Shown here piece after piece: positions 9,153 through 16,679 of a DNA stretch of 34,272 nt. How positions within the stretch are numbered: the first letter of the stretch is position 1; every line of letters begins with the position of its first letter. The position numbers and the translations under genes are program-made. Below the pieces are notes generated by a model. The model was given only the letters and a program-made list of their open reading frames with translations, did no database searches and was not told the DNA's origin. The DNA comes from Streptomyces silaceus. GTDB taxonomy: Bacteria > Actinomycetota > Actinomycetes > Streptomycetales > Streptomycetaceae. The stretch is from positions 1 to 34,272 of the forward strand of contig NZ_LIRJ01000117.1 in NCBI RefSeq assembly GCF_001419745.1, read 5' to 3'.

Positions 9153-10116
9153 ACCCATGGAGCCGCAGGGCGCCATCGCCGCGACCGGTGCGGGCGGCGC
9201 GATGGACCTGGCCACGAGCGAGGCGACCTCTCTGGCCCCGGGCGGGCCCGACGGCACCGGACCCTCCTCCCCGGCGCGCAGCCTGTGGTCGGACGCCTGG
9301 CACGACCTGCGGCGCAACCCGATCTTCATCGTCTCGGGCCTGGTGATCCTCTTCCTCGTGATCATCTCGATCTGGCCCTCGCTCATCGCCTCCGGCAACC
9401 CGCTCGACTGCGACCTCGCCAACGCCCGCAAGGGCTCGGCGCCCGGCCACCCCTTCGGCTTCAACGAGCAGGGCTGCGACGTCTACACACGGGTCGTGTA
9501 CGGCACCCGGGTCTCGGTCACCGTCGGCGTCTGCGCCACGCTCGGCGTCGCGGTCCTCGGCAGCGTGCTCGGCGGGCTCGCCGGGTTCTTCGGCGGAGTC
9601 TGGGACGCGATCCTCTCCCGCATCACCGACATCTTCTTCGCCATCCCCGTCGTCCTCGGCGGCCTGGTGCTCCTGTCGGTGGTGACCAGCTCGACGGTGT
9701 GGCCGGTGGTCGGCTTCATGGTGCTGCTCGGCTGGCCGCAGATCTCCCGCATCGCGCGCGGCTCGGTCATCACCGCCAAGCAGAACGACTACGTCCAGGC
9801 GGCGCGGGCGCTCGGCGCCTCCAACTCCCGGATGCTGCTGCGCCACATCACGCCGAACGCCGTCGCCCCGGTGATCGTCGTGGCGACCATCGCACTGGGT
9901 ACGTACATCGCCCTGGAGGCCACCCTCTCCTACCTCGGCGTCGGCCTGAAGCCGCCGACGGTGAGCTGGGGCATCGACATCTCGGCCGCCTCCCAGTACA
10001 TCCGCAACGCCCCGCACATGCTGCTCTGGCCGGCCGGGGCCCTGGCGATCACCGTGCTCGCGTTCATCATGCTCGGCGACGCGGTGCGCGACGCCCTCGA
10101 CCCGAAGCTGAGGTAG
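9145..10116 (+). CDS. Peptide ABC transporter permease (DppC type)
   Basis: This partner permease has 323 residues. A hydrophilic, Gly/Ala-rich N-terminal tail of about 60 residues precedes the first helix (PIFIVSGLVILFLVIISI). Next come the DppC-type extracellular segment (NEQGCDVYTRVVYGTR) and helices with the coupling loop NDYVQAARALGASN. The C-terminus DAVRDALDPKLR matches the family. The start at 9145 lies inside the preceding gene (8-base overlap). An in-frame ATG at 9157 is a less likely alternative. The first ATPase gene begins 6 bases after the stop. Confidence 0.91.
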   Translation: MPEPMEPQGAIAATGAGGAMDLATSEATSLAPGGPDGTGPSSPARSLWSDAWHDLRRNPIFIVSGLVILFLVIISIWPSLIASGNPLDCDLANARKGSAPGHPFGFNEQGCDVYTRVVYGTRVSVTVGVCATLGVAVLGSVLGGLAGFFGGVWDAILSRITDIFFAIPVVLGGLVLLSVVTSSTVWPVVGFMVLLGWPQISRIARGSVITAKQNDYVQAARALGASNSRMLLRHITPNAVAPVIVVATIALGTYIALEATLSYLGVGLKPPTVSWGIDISAASQYIRNAPHMLLWPAGALAITVLAFIMLGDAVRDALDPKLR

Positions 10117-10122
10117 CCGCCC

Positions 10123-11118
10123 ATGCTGCTCGAAGTGCGCGATCTGCACGTGGAGTTCCACACCCGCGACGGGGTCGCCAAGGCCGTCAACGGCGTCGAC
10201 TACAGCGTCGACGCCGGTGAGACGCTCGCCGTGCTCGGCGAGTCCGGCTCCGGCAAGTCCGTGACCGCCCAGGCCGTGATGGGCATCCTCGACATCCCGC
10301 CCGGCCGGATCACCTCGGGCGAGATCCTCTTCCAGGGCCAGGACCTCCTGAAGCTCAAGGAGGACGAGCGGCGCAAGGTGCGCGGCGCCGGGATGGCGAT
10401 GATCTTCCAGGACGCGCTCTCCTCGCTGAACCCGGTGCTCAGCGTCGGCGAACAGCTCGGCGAGATGTACGTCGTCCACCGGGGCATGTCCCGCAAGGAC
10501 GCGAAGGCCAAGGCCGTCGAGCTGATGGACCGGGTGCGCATCCCGGCCGCCAAGGAGCGCGTCGGGCAGTACCCGCACCAGTTCAGCGGCGGCATGCGCC
10601 AGCGCATCATGATCGCCATGGCGATGGCGCTCGAACCCTCGCTGATCATCGCGGACGAGCCGACCACCGCCCTCGACGTGACGGTCCAGGCCCAGGTCAT
10701 GGATCTGCTCGCCGAGCTCCAGCGCGAGATGAACATGGGCCTGATCCTCATCACCCACGACCTCGGCGTGGTGGCCGACGTCGCCGACTCGATCGCCGTG
10801 ATGTACGCGGGCCGCATCGTCGAGAAGGCCCCCGTCCACGAGATCTACCGGGCCCCCGCCCACCCCTACACCCGGGGCCTGCTCGAATCGATCCCGCGCC
10901 TGGACCAGAAGGGCCAGGAGCTCTACGCGATCAAGGGCCTGCCGCCGAACCTCATGAACATCCCGCCCGGCTGCGCCTTCAACCCCCGCTGCCCCATGGC
11001 CCAGGACGTCTGCCGCACCGACGAGCCGCCGCTCGCGCGGGTGACGTACGAGGGCCTCGCCGCCGAGCGCAGGAGCGCCTGCCACTTCTGGAAGGAGACG
11101 CTCGATGCCGCACGGTGA
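10123..11118 (+). CDS. Peptide ABC transporter ATPase (DppD type)
   Basis: This ATPase subunit has 331 residues. It shows Walker [10 protein letters not shown] at about 39-47, Q-loop [12 protein letters not shown], signature [10 protein letters not shown], Walker [14 protein letters not shown] and switch ITHDLGVV. The C-terminal oligopeptide-transport extension carries [10 protein letters not shown] and ACHFW cysteines. ATG 10123 follows a GAGGT in the end of the upstream gene. It overlaps the last ATPase gene by 14 bases, so all the membrane and ATPase genes form one tightly packed unit. Confidence 0.92.
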   Translation: MLLEVRDLHVEFHTRDGVAKAVNGVDYSVDAGETLAVLGESGSGKSVTAQAVMGILDIPPGRITSGEILFQGQDLLKLKEDERRKVRGAGMAMIFQDALSSLNPVLSVGEQLGEMYVVHRGMSRKDAKAKAVELMDRVRIPAAKERVGQYPHQFSGGMRQRIMIAMAMALEPSLIIADEPTTALDVTVQAQVMDLLAELQREMNMGLILITHDLGVVADVADSIAVMYAGRIVEKAPVHEIYRAPAHPYTRGLLESIPRLDQKGQELYAIKGLPPNLMNIPPGCAFNPRCPMAQDVCRTDEPPLARVTYEGLAAERRSACHFWKETLDAAR

Positions 11119-12244
11119 ACACGTGAGCAAGAAGCGGCTGGAGGAGGAGGGGGAGACCGCGCGGCAGCTGATGGACAAGGCGCGCGCGGAGTCGGAGTTC
11201 GCCGCGCACGGCTCGGCCTCCGGACACGAGCCGATCCTCCAGGTGCGCGGCCTGGTCAAGCACTACCCGCTGACCCAGGGCATCCTGATCCGCAAGCAGG
11301 TCGGCGCGGTCAAGGCCGTGGACGGCGTCGACTTCGACCTCAACCAGGGCGAGACGCTCGGCATCGTGGGGGAGTCCGGCTGCGGCAAGTCGACCGTCGC
11401 GAAGATGCTCGTCAACCTGGAGCGGCCCACCGCGGGCGAGATCCGCTACAAGGGCGAGGACATCACCAAGCTGTCCGGGCGCGCGCTGAAGGCGGTCCGC
11501 AGGAACATCCAGATGGTGTTCCAGGACCCGTACACCTCGCTGAATCCCCGGATGACGGTGGGCGACATCATCGGGGAGCCGTACGAGATCCACCCCGAGG
11601 TCGCGCCGAAGGGCTCGCGGCGGCAGAAGGTGCAGGAGCTGCTCGACGTGGTCGGGCTCAACCCCGAGTACATCAACCGCTATCCGCACCAGTTCTCCGG
11701 CGGCCAGCGCCAGCGCATCGGCATCGCCCGCGGCCTCGCGCTGCGGCCCGAGGTGATCGTCGCCGACGAGCCGGTCTCCGCGCTCGACGTCTCCGTGCAG
11801 GCCCAGGTCGTCAACCTCCTGGAGAAACTCCAGAACGAGTTCGACCTGAGCTACGTCTTCATCGCCCACGACCTGTCCATCGTGCGGCACATCTCCGACC
11901 GGGTCGGTGTGATGTACCTCGGGCGGATCGTGGAGATCGGCTCGGACGAGCAGATCTACGACCACCCCACGCACCCCTACACCCAGGCGCTGCTCTCCGC
12001 CGTCCCGGTCCCCGACCCCGAGGCGCGCGAGCACCGGGAGCGGATCATCCTCAGCGGTGACGTGCCCTCGCCCGCGAACCCGCCCTCGGGCTGCCGCTTC
12101 CGCACCCGCTGCTGGAAGGCGCAGGAGCGGTGCCGTCTGGAGGTCCCCGAACTCGCGGTGCCCGCCGAGTTCCGGCTCGCCGACAGCCCCGCCGCGCACG
12201 ACTCGGCCTGTCACTTCGCCGAGGAGAAGCAGGTCGTGCCGTAG
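11105..12244 (+). CDS. Peptide ABC transporter ATPase (DppF type)
   Basis: This last gene of the rightward operon encodes a 379-residue DppF/OppF-type ATPase. A charged N-terminal extension of about 43 residues ([19 protein letters not shown], likely helical) precedes the ABC domain. The domain has Walker [10 protein letters not shown] at 89-97, signature [10 protein letters not shown], Walker [13 protein letters not shown] and switch IAHDLSIV. The C-terminal extension has [10 protein letters not shown] and ACHF cysteines, close to those of the divergent operon's second ATPase. ATG 11105 has GGAAGGAG upstream; a GTG at 11123 is possible. The gene ends 96 bases before a strong terminator hairpin. 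Confidence 0.92.
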   Translation: MPHGEHVSKKRLEEEGETARQLMDKARAESEFAAHGSASGHEPILQVRGLVKHYPLTQGILIRKQVGAVKAVDGVDFDLNQGETLGIVGESGCGKSTVAKMLVNLERPTAGEIRYKGEDITKLSGRALKAVRRNIQMVFQDPYTSLNPRMTVGDIIGEPYEIHPEVAPKGSRRQKVQELLDVVGLNPEYINRYPHQFSGGQRQRIGIARGLALRPEVIVADEPVSALDVSVQAQVVNLLEKLQNEFDLSYVFIAHDLSIVRHISDRVGVMYLGRIVEIGSDEQIYDHPTHPYTQALLSAVPVPDPEAREHRERIILSGDVPSPANPPSGCRFRTRCWKAQERCRLEVPELAVPAEFRLADSPAAHDSACHFAEEKQVVP

Positions 12245-12339
12245 CCGGCCGCGGCTTAACGCGCGGGTAATGCCGCCGTCGCAGCACCGATATACGGACG
12301 GGGCACGCTGGAGGGCGTACGGCCGTGCGGGTGCCGTAG

Positions 12340-12374
12340 ACCGGCCGGGGTGCCGCCATGTCACCCCGGCCGGT
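12340..12374. terminator. Bidirectional terminator between convergent genes
   Basis: A perfect 13-bp stem (ACCGGCCGGGGTG and its complement) with a 9-base loop lies between the rightward transporter operon and the leftward peptidase gene. It is followed by a T-rich stretch (TTCTTCCGTTCTT) on the plus strand. Its location between two stop codons suits termination from both sides. Confidence 0.85.
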
Positions 12375-12394
12375 TCTTCCGTTCTTACGGGCCG

Positions 12395-14569
12395 CTAGAG
12401 GCCCAGCGACCGCTTCAGGAAGTCCACCTGGAGCAGCAGCAGGTTCTCCGCGACCTGCTCTTGCGGGGTCATGTGGGTGACGCCCGACAGCGGCAGGACC
12501 TCGTGCGGGCGGCCCGCCGCCAGCAGCGCCGAGGACAGGCGCAGCCCGTGCGCCACCACCACGTTGTCGTCGGCCAGACCGTGCACGATCAGCATCGGGC
12601 GGTGCGGCTCGGCCGCCTCGACCAGGCCGTCGTCCCAGATGAGCGAGTTCTTGCGGTAGACCTCCGGGTTCTTGGCGGGGTCGCCCAGGTACCGCTCCTC
12701 GTAGTGCGTGTCGTAGAGCCGCAGGTCCGTCACCGGGGCGCCGACCACCGCCGCGTGGAACACGTCGGGGCGTCGCAGCGCCGCCATGCCCGCGAGATAG
12801 CCGCCGTAGGACCAGCCGCGGATCGCCACCCGGTCCAGGTCGAGCGGGTACTGCCCGGTCGCCGCGAGCGAGTGCAGCGCGTCGACCTGGTCGTCGAGCG
12901 TGAGCGTCATGTCGTTCTTGACCGACTTCTCCCACGCGGGGGAGCGGCCCGGGGTGCCGCGGCCGTCCGCGACGATCACCGCGAAGCCCTGGTCGGCGAA
13001 CCACTGCGAGGTCAGGAAGATGTTGTGCGCCCGCTGGACGCGCTGGCCGTGCGGGCCGCCGTACGGATCGAGCAGTACCGGAAGCGGTCCGTCGGCCTCC
13101 TTGTAATCCGTGGGGAGCAGGACGGCGCACGGAATCCTGCGCGTGCCCCCTTCCGTGAGCGTCACGCGCGGCGTGAGCCCTGGGCGCTGGGCGTGTGAGG
13201 CGACGGTCGCCACCTGCTTGCCCTCGCGCAGCACCTGGACCCGAGCGCCGGGACGGTCCAGCGTGGCCGACACCAGCACGGTGACGCCGCCCGCGCGGAC
13301 CGCCGAGTGCACGCCGGGCTCGCGCGAGACGCGCTCCACGCCCAGTTCGTTGACGCGGTAGACGTGCACCTCGCCGATCTCCGGGTCGGCCGCCTCCTCG
13401 CCCGCCGAGGCCGCGACCAGGATGTCCTCCTCGGTCACGTCGAGCACCGCGCGGACCTGCAACTGCGGTCCGGTCAGCGGCCGTTCACCCCAGGCGAGCA
13501 CCCGCGCGCCGCCCTCGTCCACGATCCGCACCAGCTTGCCACTGGGCGACCAGCACGGCACACCGGCGAAAAGTTCCAGCCATTCCGCATCCTCCTCCGC
13601 ATGCACCATCCGCGTCGCCCCGTCGTCCGGGTTCACCGCGAGGTACAGCTGGCTCCCCTGGTCGCGGGACTGCACGAGCAGCAGGGGCGCGCCGTCCGCC
13701 GACCAGTGCACGCGCGCGAGGTACGGGAAGCGGACACGGTCCCAGAGCACCTCGACACGCGAGCCGTCCAGGCCCAGGACGAACAGCCGCACGTCCGCGT
13801 TGGGCGTGCCCGCGGCCGGGTAGGCGACCGCGGCCGGCTCGCGGTCCGGGTTCGCCGGATCGGCGATCCACCAGCGCTGGACGGGGGCGTCGTCGACCCG
13901 CGCGACCAGCAGCCGGTCCGACTCCGGCGACCACCAGAACCCGCGGGAACGCGCCATCTCCTCGGCCGCGATGAACTCCGCGACGCCGTACGTCACGGTC
14001 TCCTCCTCGCCCGCCTCCGGCGCGGCGAGGGCGCGGTCGTCCGCGCCGTCGGCCGAGGTCACGCGCAGGGCGCCCCGGGCGACGTAGGCGACATGGCGCC
14101 CGTCGGGGGAGGGGCGCGGGTCGATCACCGGTCCCGGCACGGGCAGTTCGCGGGCCGTGCCCGCGCGCAGCTCCGCCGTGAAGAGCCGGCCCGACAGCGC
14201 GAACGCCGCCAGCTCCACGGCCGCGTCCGTCGCATAGGCCACGATGCCCGCGCCGCCCTCGCGGCTGCGCTCGCGCCGGGCCCGCTCGGCGGCGGAGAGC
14301 CGCTCGGCCGCGCCCCCGAGCAGCAGCCCCGGATCGGCCGCCACGCGCTCGGCGTTGCCGTCCGCAAGGTCGAGGACCCAGAGCCGCTGGGCCCGGTCCG
14401 TGCCGTCGGACGACCGCAGGAAGGCGACGCGCGCGCCGTCCGGCGCGACCGTGAACGCACGGGGCGCGCCCAGGTTGAAACGCTGCGTTCGGGCGTGCTG
14501 CCGCGGGAAGGAGAGCGGTTGCGCCGGGCTCTCGTCGGGCCTGGGAATTCCGGGGTTCTCGGACGTCAT
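12395..14569 (-). CDS. S9 family prolyl oligopeptidase / dipeptidyl peptidase IV-like
   Basis: This is a 724-residue serine peptidase. Residues from about 40 to 470 form a DPP IV-type beta-propeller domain, with repeated DG-containing blades such as APDGARVAF and SPDGRHVAYV. The C-terminal alpha/beta hydrolase domain holds the nucleophile in GWSYGG (Ser587), Asp667 in LADDN and His699 in VTHMT, all present. The YNs-like glutamate region is AEEMARSRGFWWSPE. No signal peptide or membrane helix is seen, so it is probably cytoplasmic. It likely removes N-terminal dipeptides or trims peptides, fitting its place beside two peptide importers. ATG 14569 has GGTCGGGGG directly upstream, closer than ideal, so the start is slightly uncertain. 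Confidence 0.9.
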   Translation of the reverse strand: MTSENPGIPRPDESPAQPLSFPRQHARTQRFNLGAPRAFTVAPDGARVAFLRSSDGTDRAQRLWVLDLADGNAERVAADPGLLLGGAAERLSAAERARRERSREGGAGIVAYATDAAVELAAFALSGRLFTAELRAGTARELPVPGPVIDPRPSPDGRHVAYVARGALRVTSADGADDRALAAPEAGEEETVTYGVAEFIAAEEMARSRGFWWSPESDRLLVARVDDAPVQRWWIADPANPDREPAAVAYPAAGTPNADVRLFVLGLDGSRVEVLWDRVRFPYLARVHWSADGAPLLLVQSRDQGSQLYLAVNPDDGATRMVHAEEDAEWLELFAGVPCWSPSGKLVRIVDEGGARVLAWGERPLTGPQLQVRAVLDVTEEDILVAASAGEEAADPEIGEVHVYRVNELGVERVSREPGVHSAVRAGGVTVLVSATLDRPGARVQVLREGKQVATVASHAQRPGLTPRVTLTEGGTRRIPCAVLLPTDYKEADGPLPVLLDPYGGPHGQRVQRAHNIFLTSQWFADQGFAVIVADGRGTPGRSPAWEKSVKNDMTLTLDDQVDALHSLAATGQYPLDLDRVAIRGWSYGGYLAGMAALRRPDVFHAAVVGAPVTDLRLYDTHYEERYLGDPAKNPEVYRKNSLIWDDGLVEAAEPHRPMLIVHGLADDNVVVAHGLRLSSALLAAGRPHEVLPLSGVTHMTPQEQVAENLLLLQVDFLKRSLGL

Positions 14570-14614
14570 CCCCCGACCTTATGGCGCATGCGCCCCCCTG
14601 TGCTGCCGTGCTCC

Positions 14615-14644
14615 GACTCATGCGTCCGCACGGATAGTTATGAT
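14615..14644 (+). promoter_or_regulatory. Possible promoter of the small membrane protein gene
   Basis: TATGAT at 14639-14644 matches a vegetative -10 in five of six positions. The -35 side (around 14615-14620) is weak. Transcription would start near 14651, about 12 bases before the ATG at 14663 and about 66 before the alternative GTG at 14717. The spacer to the divergent peptidase gene is only 93 bp. Confidence 0.35.
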
Positions 14645-14662
14645 CCGTAGCGCTTGGTGGGT

Positions 14663-14911
14663 ATGAACCTGCTGGCGTCCGCACTGGGTTACGGCAACGA
14701 CTTGGAGGTGACCGCCGTGGCACTCTCGATTTCGGCGGTGGTGCTGCTGGCGATCATCGTCTTCCTGTTGGTCAAGAAGTCAGGGCTGAAGGCGGGGCAC
14801 GCGGTCGTCTGCATGCTCCTCGGCTTCTACCTGGCGAGCTCGTCCATCGCGCCGACCATCAACGAGCTGACGACGAACGTCGCGGGGATGATCGGCGACA
14901 TCAAGTTCTGA
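14663..14911 (+). CDS. Small conserved two-helix membrane protein
   Basis: This 82-residue protein has two membrane helices: one around 18-40 (VALSISAVVLLAIIVFLLV) and one around 47-67 (HAVVCMLLGFYLASSSIA). A KKSGLK loop joins them and the tail is short and polar. I do not recognise a functional family, though a small membrane protein at this place is, from memory, conserved in Streptomyces. Two starts compete. ATG 14663 has only a GGTGGG upstream. GTG 14717, in frame, has an almost ideal GGAGGTGA (14704-14711) at 5 bases and would give 64 residues that keep both helices. I list the longer form because the extra codons are GC3-rich like real coding sequence. Confidence 0.75.
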   Translation: MNLLASALGYGNDLEVTAVALSISAVVLLAIIVFLLVKKSGLKAGHAVVCMLLGFYLASSSIAPTINELTTNVAGMIGDIKF

Positions 14912-14979
14912 CCGCCGTGACCCTTCGGGGCGTGCCCGCACGTTCTGAAGGGTCCCCGCGGTGCTCGTAGGGTGGTCCC

Positions 14980-15927
14980 ATGACGGAACTGCCCGCCCGG
15001 CGCCTGCTCCTCGTGCACGCGCACCCCGACGACGAGTCGATCACCACCGGCGCGACCATGGCCAAGTACGTGGCCGAGGGCGCCCACGTCACCCTGGTGA
15101 CCTGCACGCTGGGCGAGGAGGGCGAGGTCATCCCGGCCGAGCTCGCCCATCTCGCCGCCGACCGCGAGGACTCCCTGGGCGCCCAGCGCATCGGGGAGCT
15201 GGCCGCCGCGATGAAGGAGCTGGGGGTCACCGACCACCGCTTCCTCGGCGGCACCGGGCGCTACCGCGACTCCGGGATGATGGGCGTCGAGCAGAACCAC
15301 CGCCCCGGCGCGTTCTGGTCGGCCGACCCGGACGAGGCCGCGGCCCACCTCGTCGAGGTGATCCGCGAGGTCCGCCCGCAGGTCCTGGTGACGTACGACC
15401 CCGACGGGGGATACGGCCACCCGGACCACATCCAGGCGCACCGCGTCGCCATGCGCGCCGCCGACCTCGCGGCCGAGGAGGCCTTCCGCGCCGACCTCGG
15501 CGAGCCGCACACCATCGACAAGATCTACTGGAACCGCGCCCCGCGCTCCGTGGTCGAGGAAAGGTTCCGGTGGATGGGGGGCGCGCTGGGGCACTCACCC
15601 TTCCGCACGCCCGCCGCCGTCGCGGACGTGCCGGGCGTCACCGACGACGAGCGGATCACGACGGAGATCGACGGCCGCCCCTACAAGGCGGCCAAGGCGG
15701 CGGCCATGGCCGCCCACGCCACCCAGATCACGGTGAGCGGTCCGCTCTTCGTCCTCTCCAACGACCTCGCGCAGCCGATCTTCGACGTGGAGTATTACGA
15801 GTTGGTCCGGGGTGAGGCGTCGACCGAGGGCCCCGTGGGACCCTCGAAGGAAGGCGTGGCCCGCGAGAGCGATCTGTTCGCGGGGCTCGAAAGGGTGACG
15901 GATGCGGCGGAGGTGACCGCGCTGTGA
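14980..15927 (+). CDS. mshB: MshB, GlcNAc-Ins deacetylase of mycothiol biosynthesis
   Basis: This zinc deacetylase, 315 residues, removes acetate from GlcNAc-inositol to give GlcN-Ins, the second stage of mycothiol synthesis. The LmbE-fold metal motif AHPDDE gives His15 and Asp18, and GHPDH provides His147 and the third zinc ligand His150. The [10 protein letters not shown] segment and overall length favour MshB over the related amidase Mca, which is shorter. ATG 14980 lies behind GGGTGG. The stop overlaps the GTG start of the next gene by four bases, so the two are coupled. The enzyme is cytoplasmic. Confidence 0.92.
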   Translation: MTELPARRLLLVHAHPDDESITTGATMAKYVAEGAHVTLVTCTLGEEGEVIPAELAHLAADREDSLGAQRIGELAAAMKELGVTDHRFLGGTGRYRDSGMMGVEQNHRPGAFWSADPDEAAAHLVEVIREVRPQVLVTYDPDGGYGHPDHIQAHRVAMRAADLAAEEAFRADLGEPHTIDKIYWNRAPRSVVEERFRWMGGALGHSPFRTPAAVADVPGVTDDERITTEIDGRPYKAAKAAAMAAHATQITVSGPLFVLSNDLAQPIFDVEYYELVRGEASTEGPVGPSKEGVARESDLFAGLERVTDAAEVTAL

Positions 15928-16514
15928 GTACGCGATCGCGTGCCTCGTCGGGGGCCGACTCCGGCGGAGCGTCGGGCTCCGGGGCCGCCAAGGGGTCTTC
16001 GGGCGCCGCCAAGGGGTCCTCCGGATCCGCCAAGGGGTCTTCGGGCGCCGCCAAGGCCTCTTCCGTTTCTGGTTCCGCTTCCGGTTCCCCCGCGGCGTCC
16101 GGAGCGGCCGTCGCGGCGCCCGCGGGCAGCTTCCTCGCCCAGCCGCTGCGGGCGGGACGACTCGCCGCCTACCTCGGGCTGTTCGTGCTCGGCGCCCTCG
16201 TCGGCGTCGCGGGCGCGCTCGTCCAAGGCGGCTTCTTCCCCGCCGGGTTGCTCATCGCGCTTCTCGGCGCGGCCGGCGCCTTCTACGGCGGGGCGCGCGC
16301 GATCGGCACCAGAGCGGGGGCCGTGGCGCCCGCCGCCGGCTGGCTGGTCGCGGTCATGCTGCTGACCGCCACCAGACCCGAGGGGGACTTCCTCTTCGGC
16401 GCGGGAGCCGGCTCCTACGGCTTCCTGCTGGGCGGCATGGCCGTGGCTGTGATGTGCGCCACGCTCGGGCAGCGCCCGCAACCGGGCGGGTCCGCCGCCC
16501 GACTTGGCAAGTGA
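15924..16514 (+). CDS. DUF6113-type membrane protein with repeat-rich N-terminus
   Basis: This 196-residue protein is translationally coupled to mshB (GTG start within the mshB stop, GTGA). Residues 1-70 are low-complexity Ala/Gly/Ser/Lys and include four 7-residue repeats (AKGSSGA type) encoded by a 21-bp tandem repeat. The rest holds about four membrane helices, for example [36 protein letters not shown] and [11 protein letters not shown]. Streptomyces genomes carry a DUF6113 family protein in this place after mshB, as I recall, and mycobacteria have a small membrane protein there too. No enzymatic motif is seen; a membrane role linked to mycothiol is only suggested by coupling. Confidence 0.8.
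   Translation: MSTRSRASSGADSGGASGSGAAKGSSGAAKGSSGSAKGSSGAAKASSVSGSASGSPAASGAAVAAPAGSFLAQPLRAGRLAAYLGLFVLGALVGVAGALVQGGFFPAGLLIALLGAAGAFYGGARAIGTRAGAVAPAAGWLVAVMLLTATRPEGDFLFGAGAGSYGFLLGGMAVAVMCATLGQRPQPGGSAARLGK
15984..16067 (+). repeat. Four 21-bp tandem repeats inside the DUF6113 gene
   Basis: Units begin at 15984, 16005, 16026 and 16047, with consensus GCCGCCAAGGGGTCTTCGGG plus C; the last copy is degenerate. Each unit encodes AKGSSGA-like residues and keeps the reading frame, so copy-number change would lengthen or shorten the tail without a frameshift. Confidence 0.9.
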
Positions 16515-16604
16515 CGTACCACTTCGGCCCGTGTCCCGCCCGGGTTTGACGCCGGTCACGGGAGGAGTGCCGACGGCGGCCAGTATGGTGGTGCGGCCGC
16601 CGAG

Positions 16605-16632
16605 CCTCCCCCAACCTCCGGCCGGGGGGACC
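16605..16632. repeat. C-run/G-run hairpin of the common Streptomyces dispersed type
   Basis: CCTCCCCC, a spacer with CCTCCGGCCG, then GGGGGGACCCC form an imperfect hairpin. It resembles a short palindromic element often found between Streptomyces genes, by my memory. It lies about 50 bases before the next start codon, and could act as a terminator for the mshB unit or as a 5'-UTR structure. Confidence 0.5.
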
Positions 16633-16679
16633 CCGGATGAGGTAGAGACGGGCGGCGGAGTCAACCAGGAGAACCTGCC

